Assembly: GCA_902526115.1 (NCBI GenBank)
Contig: CABZJV010000006.1
Span: forward strand, 1 to 48,302
Source: an uncultured Pelagibacteraceae bacterium
Lineage (GTDB): Bacteria; Pseudomonadota; Alphaproteobacteria; Pelagibacterales; Pelagibacteraceae
DNA length: 48,302 nucleotides
Direction: 5' to 3'
How positions within the stretch are numbered: position 1 is the first letter of the stretch; each line of letters opens with the position of its first letter. The notes beneath the pieces were generated by a model. That model was not told the DNA's origin. It worked only from the letters and a program-made list of their open reading frames with translations, and did not search any database. Shown one piece after another: positions 30,744-38,133 of this stretch. Position numbers and translations under genes: made by a program.

Positions 30744-30822
30744 TAAAAATCCCTCAAAATTTCATAATTATAAATTACCCTTAAATTAATATAAGAAAAT
30801 ATGGCTTAATTAATTTGTGTAG

Positions 30823-30857
30823 ACTTGCACCATACTTGCGCATAGAGAGATAAAATA
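30823..30857 (+). repeat. Third copy of ACTTGCACCANACTTGCGCANAGAGAGATAAAATA motif, upstream of islet cargo gene
   Basis: acttgcaccatacttgcgcatagagagataaaata, near-identical to 30554.. and 31335.. Confidence 0.8.
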
Positions 30858-30871
30858 ATAGAATTTTTAAG

Positions 30872-31300
30872 GTGAAAAGAATATTAATTATTTTTGTTTT
30901 TGGATTGTTTGTGACTGGATGCGAAACAACAACAATTGGTTATCATGAGCATTATAGCAATTGCATGACGATTTCAAGTGGAGCAAGTATTGAAGAAATT
31001 TCAAAATGTGGAAAAGAAAAAAGGTTAACTTATTTAAGTGATACTGATCAAAAGGGAAGTCTAGAAGGAGATACTTACATGCTTTGGGTAGATCTTTTAG
31101 CAAAAAGTGTCAAAGATGGAGAAATATCTGAAACGCAAGCTAAAATGACGTTGCTTGAGAAACAACAGGTGCTTGCATCAAATCAAAGAGACAGAGAATT
31201 ACAAGCACTTCAAAACACAATTAATACAATGCCAAAAACTTACAATTGCTCCAGCACTGGTTACGGAAGCACTGTTTATACTAATTGCACAGGCTACTAA
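30872..31300 (+). CDS. Putative small lipoprotein (GTG start), unknown function
   Basis: MKRILIIFVFGLFVTGCETTT lipobox (FVTG|C); good 142-aa frame. Confidence 0.7.
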   Translation: MKRILIIFVFGLFVTGCETTTIGYHEHYSNCMTISSGASIEEISKCGKEKRLTYLSDTDQKGSLEGDTYMLWVDLLAKSVKDGEISETQAKMTLLEKQQVLASNQRDRELQALQNTINTMPKTYNCSSTGYGSTVYTNCTGY

Positions 31301-31331
31301 TTATATTTTAAAAACTTCTAGGATATTAAAG

Positions 31332-31477
31332 GATAACTTGCACCAGACTTGCGCAAGAGGAGATAAAATAAAAAAATTTTACTTATTCATCTTGTTCAAT
31401 TATAAATATTAGCATAAACACTCATGAAATTCACAAATGCCCTCGTGGTGAAATTGGTAGACACAAAGGACTTAAAA
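31332..31477 (+). repeat. Right copy of direct repeat, continuing into intact tRNA-Leu
   Basis: See 30551..30696. Confidence 0.95.
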
Positions 31478-31524
31478 TCCTTGCCGCTTGCGGAGTGCCA
31501 GTTCGAGTCTGGCCGAGGGCACCA
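31439..31524 (+). tRNA. tRNA-Leu(UAA), CCA encoded
   Basis: Acceptor GCCCTCG/CGAGGGC, anticodon stem AAGGA-CTTAAAA-TCCTT, long variable arm, GTTCGAGTC T loop. Confidence 0.96.
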
Positions 31525-31528
31525 TTAA

Positions 31529-32299
31529 ATGAGTAAACTTCAAATCATTTCAGATAAAAATATAAAATCTCTCCGAATTAAAAAGATACTCACAAAAAAG
31601 ATTGAAACTAATCAATTTAAAAAATCTAATCTGGTAATTGTTATAGGAGGTGATGGCTTCATGCTTCAAACGCTTAAAAAAAACAAAAATGCAAAAAAAC
31701 AATTCTATGGAATCAATTCTGGAAATTATGGATTTTTGATGAATATATTTTCTTCAAAAAATATTATTAAAAATTTAACTAAAGCCAATATGATCTCAAT
31801 TTTTCCTTTAGAAATGACTGTTAAAAATAAGAATAATAAAACAAAGAAATCAATAGCTATTAATGAAGTGTCTGTTCTAAGACAAAGCAGACAGGCAGCA
31901 TCATTATCAATTAGACAAGGTTCAAGGAAAATAATTAAAAACTTAGTTTCTGATGGAGTTTTAGTATCAACGCCCGCTGGAAGTACTGCTTATAATTTAT
32001 CAGTTCATGGTCCAATATTAAGTTTAAATTCTAAAAAATTATCTATTTCACCAATTAGCCCTTTTAGACCAAGAAGATGGAAAGGGAAAATTGTTAATGA
32101 TAAATCTAAGATAACTATCACTAACTTAAATCCATTAAAAAGACCTATAAGCGCAGTTGCTGATAATCTAGAAGTAAGAAATGCAAAGTCGATTACAATT
32201 AAAACTAACACCAAAATCAAGTTTAATCTTCTTTATGATAAAAACCGAAGTTTACAAAAAAAAATTAAAATTGAGCAATTGAGAGGTGAAATAAATTAA
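31529..32299 (+). CDS. nadK: NAD kinase
   Basis: IGGDGFMLQTL, GINSGNYGFLMN, NEVSVLR, DGVLVSTPAGSTAYNLSVHGPI. Confidence 0.95.
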   Translation: MSKLQIISDKNIKSLRIKKILTKKIETNQFKKSNLVIVIGGDGFMLQTLKKNKNAKKQFYGINSGNYGFLMNIFSSKNIIKNLTKANMISIFPLEMTVKNKNNKTKKSIAINEVSVLRQSRQAASLSIRQGSRKIIKNLVSDGVLVSTPAGSTAYNLSVHGPILSLNSKKLSISPISPFRPRRWKGKIVNDKSKITITNLNPLKRPISAVADNLEVRNAKSITIKTNTKIKFNLLYDKNRSLQKKIKIEQLRGEIN

Positions 32300-32301
32300 A
32301 T

Positions 32302-32439
32302 ATGAAAAAAATTAATCCGATTATATTAATAGCAATAGTTTTAATAGGTGGTTTTTTTGCATTTAAAATAATGTCTTTTTTGGGTTGCTATGTTCGTCTT
32401 GAAGATGCAGATAAGTGCTGGAAGTTGACTATTTGGTAA
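32302..32439 (+). CDS. Small hypothetical single-TM protein (45 aa), not in ORF track
   Basis: Manual translation MKKINPIILIAIVLIGGFFAFKIMSFLGCYVRLEDADKCWKLTIW*; packed between nadK and the next gene. Confidence 0.5.
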   Translation: MKKINPIILIAIVLIGGFFAFKIMSFLGCYVRLEDADKCWKLTIW

Positions 32440-32445
32440 GAGATT

Positions 32446-33027
32446 ATGAAAAAACTTTTAGGGATCGTAGTTCTGAGCTTGTTATGGATAATTCCAGTAT
32501 CAGCTGATGAAAGATTTATTCCTTTAGAGCTCTTTACTGGTGGTGAAATAAGAGAAGATACAGAAATTAAATTTACAAATGCTAATTTAGTATTTGGTGA
32601 AAAGAAAAGAAAAAAAATAGTTGGACCTGAAGATTGGAAAAATCCTCAAACCGGAAAAACAACTAAGGTTTATAAAAGAACAAGAAAAAGTCAAAGCGGA
32701 TTAAAAACACAGTTATTTACAGTCACTAATGATGGACAGTGTATTGGTAGAGTTTGGGATAGTAGACGTGGAGGAAGAGTAATAAAAAATGGATGTAAAT
32801 TTCCTTTAGGGATTTGGAAAGAAGGTGAGACCAGATCATTTACAGGTGCTTCTGGTGGTAAGCCAAGAAAAATAGAATTGACTATTTTAAAATTAGGAAA
32901 GAAGAATAAAGATAAAGTAAAATTTAATTGGAAACTTTATGATGGAAGTGGAAAATTAATGGATGACAATGATTATACTTTTTCACCTGGGAAAGCTATG
33001 ACTAAGCTAAATGATAAAAAATTATAA
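32446..33027 (+). CDS. Exported protein of unknown function with MKKLLGIVVL-type signal peptide
   Basis: 193 aa with signal peptide MKKLLGIVVLSLLWIIPVSA. Confidence 0.75.
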   Translation: MKKLLGIVVLSLLWIIPVSADERFIPLELFTGGEIREDTEIKFTNANLVFGEKKRKKIVGPEDWKNPQTGKTTKVYKRTRKSQSGLKTQLFTVTNDGQCIGRVWDSRRGGRVIKNGCKFPLGIWKEGETRSFTGASGGKPRKIELTILKLGKKNKDKVKFNWKLYDGSGKLMDDNDYTFSPGKAMTKLNDKKL

Positions 33028-33056
33028 TTAATCCTGACACACTCAAAATCAGAATT

Positions 33057-33156
33057 TAGTTAAAATTTAACTTTGCAAAAATAAAAAGCGTTGATTTTAT
33101 TAAGTGAAGTGGTGCCCCCGCACGGATTCGAACCGCGGACCTATTGATTACAAATC
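33057..33156 (-). repeat. Left copy of tRNA-Thr 3' half plus its 3' flank
   Basis: 33110..33156 identical over 47 nt to 34460..34506; the adjacent roughly 53 bp is alignable but diverged. Confidence 0.95.
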
Positions 33157-33216
33157 TTGTATCACCAATTAAATAAATATGTTTTAGCAATACTTATAAA
33201 CAATCATCAGTAATCT

Positions 33217-33238
33217 CGACACACGTACGACACAATGC
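33217..33238. repeat. Two CGACACA repeats, 11-nt period
   Basis: CGACACACGTA CGACACAATGC. Confidence 0.7.
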
Positions 33239-33251
33239 TAATCTTATCATA

Positions 33252-34361
33252 ATGAAAAAACTTTTAGGGATCGTGGTTCTGGTATTTTTGAACCTTAATA
33301 TAGCTCAAGCAAATCAAATTGCCGATCTATCAAATTCAAAATGGGAAATTTATAAATCTAAAGGAATAAAAAAAATATGGGTTGAGTTTCATAATGGTGG
33401 CAGCTGCACATGGTCATGGAAAGATTTATGGATGCTAAAGACATATGAAAATGAGTGTGAATGGACACAGGATAAGGACAAAGTAAGGTTTTCAATAAAT
33501 AATAATTTTACAAAATTTTATGGATCAGTGACTGATAATTCAATGAGAGGAACTTCAGATAGCAAGCAATATCCTACATCAAATTTTAATGCTACACCGA
33601 TTTACATAAATAAATATATAGCTCTAAAACCAAAGGAAATTGATCAACCTAAAAAAAAGAAACCTATAGCAAGTCCTGATGACGATAAAATTGTTCCAGC
33701 CGGTTCAGGTTCAGGGTTCTTTGTTTCAAAAGACGGACATGCAATAACAAATTATCATGTGATAGAAGGTTGTGACATTAATAAATTATCATTCAAGGGT
33801 TCACAAACAGAAGTCAAAGTTTTAGCAGTTGATAAAGTAAATGATATTGCAATATTAAAATCTAATGCAAAACCAGATGTAATATTTCCAGTCTCAAACG
33901 AAGATGTTTCATTACTAGAAGATGTAATCGTAGCAGGTTTTCCATTAGGTAAACAAATTAGTTCAGCAATTAAAACTCACAAAGGAGTTGTTACTGCATT
34001 AGCTGGAGCAGGGGATAACTACTCATTTTTTCAAACTGATGCAGCAATCAATCAAGGAAATAGTGGTGGACCTATAATCAATCAAAAAGGTAATGTGGTT
34101 GGTATTGCTGTTGCAACATGGGTTGAAGAAGGTGTTCAAGGAGTTCACTTTGGCATTAAATCATCAACGTTAAAAACTTTTGCTAGTGCAAATGGATTAA
34201 GCTTTGTTTCCCCAAATTACAGAGATCTTTCTAATAAAGATTTAGGAAAATTAATTACTAAAGGCACAGTTTACGTTGAGTGTCATATGACAGTTGCAAA
34301 GATTAAAAAGATGATTGCTCAAGCAGAAAACAGAAAAGCATTTTTCAAAGAACACAAATAG
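33252..34361 (+). CDS. Exported trypsin-like (S1C/HtrA-type) serine protease without PDZ, with N-terminal extension
   Basis: Signal peptide MKKLLGIVVLVFLNLNIAQA; GSGFFVSKDGHAITNYHVIEGC (His), DIAILK (Asp), QGNSGGPIINQKGNVVGI (Ser). Confidence 0.88.
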   Translation: MKKLLGIVVLVFLNLNIAQANQIADLSNSKWEIYKSKGIKKIWVEFHNGGSCTWSWKDLWMLKTYENECEWTQDKDKVRFSINNNFTKFYGSVTDNSMRGTSDSKQYPTSNFNATPIYINKYIALKPKEIDQPKKKKPIASPDDDKIVPAGSGSGFFVSKDGHAITNYHVIEGCDINKLSFKGSQTEVKVLAVDKVNDIAILKSNAKPDVIFPVSNEDVSLLEDVIVAGFPLGKQISSAIKTHKGVVTALAGAGDNYSFFQTDAAINQGNSGGPIINQKGNVVGIAVATWVEEGVQGVHFGIKSSTLKTFASANGLSFVSPNYRDLSNKDLGKLITKGTVYVECHMTVAKIKKMIAQAENRKAFFKEHK

Positions 34362-34374
34362 GACTACTTGACCA

Positions 34375-34407
34375 CGACACTAGTTCGACACACCCTCGAC
34401 ACAATAG
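34375..34407. repeat. Three CGACAC repeats, exact 11-nt period
   Basis: CGACACTAGTT CGACACACCCT CGACACAATAG. Confidence 0.75.
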
Positions 34408-34459
34408 TTAAAAGTTTTTAAATTTAGCAAAAATAATTAATGTTGGATTTATTGAGTAA

Positions 34460-34535
34460 TGGTGCCCCCGCACGGATTCGAACCGCGGACCTATTGATTA
34501 CAAATCAATTGCTCTACCAACTGAGCTACAAGGGC
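34460..34535 (-). tRNA. tRNA-Thr(UGU), CCA encoded
   Basis: Minus strand GCCCTTGTAGCTCAGTTGGTAGAGCAATTGATTTGTAATCAATAGGTCCGCGGTTCGAATCCGTGCGGGGGCACCA. Confidence 0.96.
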
Positions 34536-34568
34536 ATGCGCAATAATTATTAACTATTTAATAAATAA

Positions 34569-35312
34569 TCAACTCTTTTTTTTGATATAGCTTAAATGAT
34601 GAAATACTATTGAGGCACTATTGGATATATTTAAACTTTCTATCTTCTCATTAATATTAATTTTAACAAAAAAGTCAGCATATTTACCAGTATGTTGCCT
34701 CATACCAAAACCTTCAGATCCAAACAATAAAATATTATTTCCTTCCCATTTAATATCTGTAAAATCTTTTTCACCTCTAGCATCAAAACCATAAACCCAA
34801 AAATTTTTTTCTTTTAAATTTTTTAGTGTCGAGTTTATGTTAGAAACTTCAAAAATATTTATATGCTCCATACATCCACTAGCAGATTTGTACATTAGTT
34901 TACTATCTCTTGGAAAATGTCGTTCTTTTATAATCAAACCATCTATTTCAAAGGAAGCAGCACTTCTAATTAAAGAACCAATATTTCTAGGGTCTGTCAC
35001 CCCATCTAAACAAATAAATGTTAGATTAATTTTGTCTTTTATAAATTGTTTTAGATCGGGTTGATTTAAATGTTCTAGTTCTGCAACATAACCATTATGC
35101 ATTAACAGATCTTTAGATGAATATTTATCTAATTCTTTTTTTGATTTAAAATAAACTTTAACATCTTCTAAAAGATTTTTATCTTGATTTTTTCTGTGAA
35201 TATTTTTTTTGGCTTCCTCAGTCAAAAAAACTCTTAAAACCTTTCTTCGAGGGTTTCTTAGAGCTTCAATAACTGCATGTTGACCAACTATAAAAAAAGA
35301 TGGTTTATTCAT
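34569..35312 (-). CDS. rlmB: 23S rRNA 2'-O-methyltransferase, TrmH/RlmB family
   Basis: GQHAVIEALRNPRRKV, LDGVTDPRNIGSLIRSAASFEIDGLII, SASGCMEHI, LFGSEGFGMR, LNISNSASIVFHHL. Confidence 0.92.
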   Translation of the reverse strand: MNKPSFFIVGQHAVIEALRNPRRKVLRVFLTEEAKKNIHRKNQDKNLLEDVKVYFKSKKELDKYSSKDLLMHNGYVAELEHLNQPDLKQFIKDKINLTFICLDGVTDPRNIGSLIRSAASFEIDGLIIKERHFPRDSKLMYKSASGCMEHINIFEVSNINSTLKNLKEKNFWVYGFDARGEKDFTDIKWEGNNILLFGSEGFGMRQHTGKYADFFVKININEKIESLNISNSASIVFHHLSYIKKKS

Positions 35313-35441
35313 AAATTATCAACAGTTTTACACATTTTTTTGAATATTTGCCTAATAAATCACGTGTTGCATTTGCAAGAATAAAATATATAAAACGCAT
35401 GTTGTTTAAAGCTTTATTGAACAGAGGACACTTTCCTAAAA

Positions 35442-35527
35442 GGAGGGGTTCCAGAGCGGTCAAATGGGGCGGGCTGTAAACCCGTTGACTTCGGTCTTCG
35501 AAAGTTCGAATCTTTCCCCCTCCACCA
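35442..35527 (+). tRNA. tRNA-Tyr(GUA), CCA encoded
   Basis: GGAGGGG...CGGG-CTGTAAA-CCCG...CCCCTCCACCA, long variable arm. Confidence 0.96.
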
Positions 35528-35573
35528 TTCAGTAGAATTTTAAATGGCAATGGAGTGTTACTCTTGGGGTTGT

Positions 35574-35647
35574 GCGGGTGTAGTTCAATGGTAGAACGCT
35601 AGCCTTCCAAGCTGGATGTAAGGGTTCGATTCCCTTTACCCGCTCCA
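35574..35647 (+). tRNA. tRNA-Gly(UCC), CCA encoded
   Basis: GCGGGTGTAGTTCAATGGTAGAACGCTAGCCTTCCAAGCTGGATGTAAGGGTTCGATTCCCTTTACCCGCTCCA. Confidence 0.96.
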
Positions 35648-35692
35648 AGAAAAAATTAGTAATGAAACAAATAAAACTGAGGTAAAAAAGTA

Positions 35693-36883
35693 ATGTCGAA
35701 AGAAAAATTTGTAAGAAATAAACCCCACTGTAACATTGGGACTATTGGTCATGTCGACCATGGTAAAACAACTCTTACTGCTGCAATCACAAATGTGTTA
35801 GCACAAGCAGGTGGTGGAACTGCGGTTGCTTATGATCAAATTGATAAAGCGCCAGAGGAAAAAGAAAGAGGAATAACAATTTCAACTGCTCACGTTGAGT
35901 ATGAAACTGAAAAGAGACACTATGCTCACGTAGATTGTCCAGGCCACGCCGATTATGTAAAAAACATGATTACTGGTGCTGCACAAATGGACGGAGCAAT
36001 TTTAGTTGTAAATGCAGCAGACGGTCCAATGCCACAAACAAGAGAGCATATTCTTTTAGGTAGACAAGTCGGCATACCAGCAATTGTTGTTTATTTAAAT
36101 AAAGTTGATCAAGTTGATGATAAAGAAATGATCGAACTTGTAGAAGAAGAAATTAAAGAGCTTTTAACATCATATAAGTACCCTGGTGATAAAACACCAA
36201 TAGTAAAAGGTTCTGCTTTAGCAGCTGTTGAGGGAAGAGATGATGAAATTGGAAAAAACTCAATTTTAGAATTAATGAAAGCTGTTGATGAGCATATTCC
36301 GCAACCAACTAGGGAGGTAGATAAACCTTTTTTGATGCCTGTTGAGGACGTTTTTTCAATTTCTGGTAGGGGAACAGTTGCAACTGGTAGAGTTGAGTCA
36401 GGAATGATTAAAACTGGTGAGGAAGTTGAAATTGTTGGTATTAGAGAAACAAAAAAATCGGTTTGTACTGGTGTTGAAATGTTCAGAAAGCTCTTAGACT
36501 CTGGTGAAGCTGGTGATAATGTAGGAATATTGTTGAGAGGTATTGAAAGAACTGATATTGAAAGAGGTCAAGTTCTTTGTAAACCAGGATCAATTACTCC
36601 ACATACTAAATTTGAAGCTCAAGCGTATGTACTTAAAAAGGATGAAGGCGGAAGACACACTCCTTTCTTTACTAAATACAGACCACAGTTTTATTTTAGG
36701 ACAACAGACGTAACAGGTGAAGTAGAATTACCAGCTGGAACTGAAATGGTTATGCCAGGTGATGATGCTAAATTTACTGTAAAATTAATCACACCAATTG
36801 CGATGGCAGAAAAATTGAACTTTGCTATTCGAGAAGGTGGAAGAACTGTTGGAGCAGGAGTAGTAACTAAAATTATAGAGTAA
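35693..36883 (+). CDS. tuf: Elongation factor Tu
   Basis: [46 protein letters not shown]. Confidence 0.99.
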   Translation: MSKEKFVRNKPHCNIGTIGHVDHGKTTLTAAITNVLAQAGGGTAVAYDQIDKAPEEKERGITISTAHVEYETEKRHYAHVDCPGHADYVKNMITGAAQMDGAILVVNAADGPMPQTREHILLGRQVGIPAIVVYLNKVDQVDDKEMIELVEEEIKELLTSYKYPGDKTPIVKGSALAAVEGRDDEIGKNSILELMKAVDEHIPQPTREVDKPFLMPVEDVFSISGRGTVATGRVESGMIKTGEEVEIVGIRETKKSVCTGVEMFRKLLDSGEAGDNVGILLRGIERTDIERGQVLCKPGSITPHTKFEAQAYVLKKDEGGRHTPFFTKYRPQFYFRTTDVTGEVELPAGTEMVMPGDDAKFTVKLITPIAMAEKLNFAIREGGRTVGAGVVTKIIE

Positions 36884-36893
36884 CTCTATAAAT

Positions 36894-36969
36894 AGGAGTG
36901 TAGCTCAATTGGTAGAGCGCCGGTCTCCAAAACCGGAGGCTGAGGGTTCGAGTCCCTCCGCTCCTGCCA
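36894..36969 (+). tRNA. tRNA-Trp(CCA), CCA encoded
   Basis: AGGAGTGTAGCTCAATTGGTAGAGCGCCGGTCTCCAAAACCGGAGGCTGAGGGTTCGAGTCCCTCCGCTCCTGCCA. Confidence 0.97.
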
Positions 36970-36986
36970 ATTAGAGCCAAGAAAGT

Positions 36987-37178
36987 ATGAGAAACCCGAT
37001 TAAATTTATTCAAGAAGTCAAACAAGAAGCTTTCAAGGTTACTTGGCCAACTTGGAAAGAGACTTTACAAGGAGCCTTGATGGTTTTTGCGATGGCAGTT
37101 GTAATGTCTTTGTTTTTTCTGCTTTTAGATCAGGGTTTAAAGTTTTTCTTAGAAATTTTACTTAAGGTTAGTATTTAA
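36987..37178 (+). CDS. secE: Preprotein translocase subunit SecE
   Basis: FIQEVKQEAFKVTWPTWKETLQGALMV, upstream of nusG. Confidence 0.95.
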   Translation: MRNPIKFIQEVKQEAFKVTWPTWKETLQGALMVFAMAVVMSLFFLLLDQGLKFFLEILLKVSI

Positions 37179-37708
37179 TGAAAAATTGGTACATTGTTCA
37201 ATCTCATTCTAGCTTTGAAAATAAAGTTGCTTCTTTAATTAAAGAGGAAGCAGATAAAGCCAAAATTAGCGAAAAGTTTGAAGAAATTGTTGTCCCGACA
37301 CATGATGTTACTGAAGTAAAAAGAGGAAAAAGAATTCAAAGAAAAAAGAAATATTTCCCTGGGTATGTACTAATTAAGAGTGAGATGGATAACAATATTT
37401 ATCATATGATAAAGAACATTAAAAGAGTGAGTGGTTTTCTTGGTTCCAAAGGCATTCCTGTGCCAGTTTCTGATAAAGAAGTTGAAAAAATTTTGGGTCA
37501 AATAAAAGATGGTGTAGCTCAGCCAAAATCTGGTATAGAGTACAGCGTTGGTGAAAAAGTTCAAGTTGTTGATGGACCTTTTGCTTCATTCAGTGGAATG
37601 ATTGAAGAAATAGATGAAGAAAAGTCTAGACTTAAAGTGTCAGTATCAATATTTGGACGTCCAACACCAGTAGATTTAGAATACAATCAAGTTGAGAAAG
37701 CAAGTTAA
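37178..37708 (+). CDS. nusG: Transcription antitermination factor NusG
   Basis: [50 protein letters not shown]. Confidence 0.98.
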   Translation: MKNWYIVQSHSSFENKVASLIKEEADKAKISEKFEEIVVPTHDVTEVKRGKRIQRKKKYFPGYVLIKSEMDNNIYHMIKNIKRVSGFLGSKGIPVPVSDKEVEKILGQIKDGVAQPKSGIEYSVGEKVQVVDGPFASFSGMIEEIDEEKSRLKVSVSIFGRPTPVDLEYNQVEKAS

Positions 37709-38133
37709 TGGCAAAAGAAGTTAGTGGATTTATAAAATTACAAATTAAAGGTGGTCAAGCTAATCCAGCACCTCCTGTAGGACCTGCATTAGGTCAAAGA
37801 GGAGTTAATATCATGGAGTTTTGTAAAGCTTTTAATGATAAGACAAAATCAATGGCAGGCAAACCTGTTCCTGTTGAAATTACAGTATATAAAGATAAAA
37901 AATTTGACTTTAAGATTAAATCACCTCCTGCGTCATACTATATTAAAGAAGCAGTTAAACTCAAAGGTGGATCCAAAGAACCTGGAAGAAATATTGTAGC
38001 ATCAATTTCTAAAAAACAACTAGAGGATATTGCTAAAGAAAAAATGAATGATTTAAACGCTCATGACATTAATGAGGCAGTAAAAATTATTGCAGGATCT
38101 GCAAGATCTATGGGTATAGAGGTAAAAGAATAA
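37708..38133 (+). CDS. rplK: 50S ribosomal protein L11
   Basis: [35 protein letters not shown]. Confidence 0.99.
   Translation: MAKEVSGFIKLQIKGGQANPAPPVGPALGQRGVNIMEFCKAFNDKTKSMAGKPVPVEITVYKDKKFDFKIKSPPASYYIKEAVKLKGGSKEPGRNIVASISKKQLEDIAKEKMNDLNAHDINEAVKIIAGSARSMGIEVKE

Noticed and set aside
31155-31412. 85-aa ORF overlapping the lipoprotein gene and repeat
   Set aside because: Runs through the end of a better ORF and into the tRNA-Leu upstream repeat; no family features.
30551-34540. CRISPR-like array from repeated motifs
   Set aside because: Repeats are few, short and unevenly distributed with no spacer structure; no cas genes.
30551-34540. IS element or transposon
   Set aside because: No transposase ORF, terminal inverted repeats or target-site duplication other than the tRNA-derived repeats.
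35305-35550. ORF of 81 aa on minus strand
   Set aside because: Lies across tRNA-Tyr in antisense and overlaps the rlmB start; clearly an artefact of tRNA sequence.
34460-36969. tRNA-Thr/Tyr/Gly-tuf-tRNA-Trp-secE order as novel
   Set aside because: tRNAs next to tuf and secE-nusG-rpl-rpoBC are a widely conserved bacterial arrangement; only the inverted tRNA-Thr differs.
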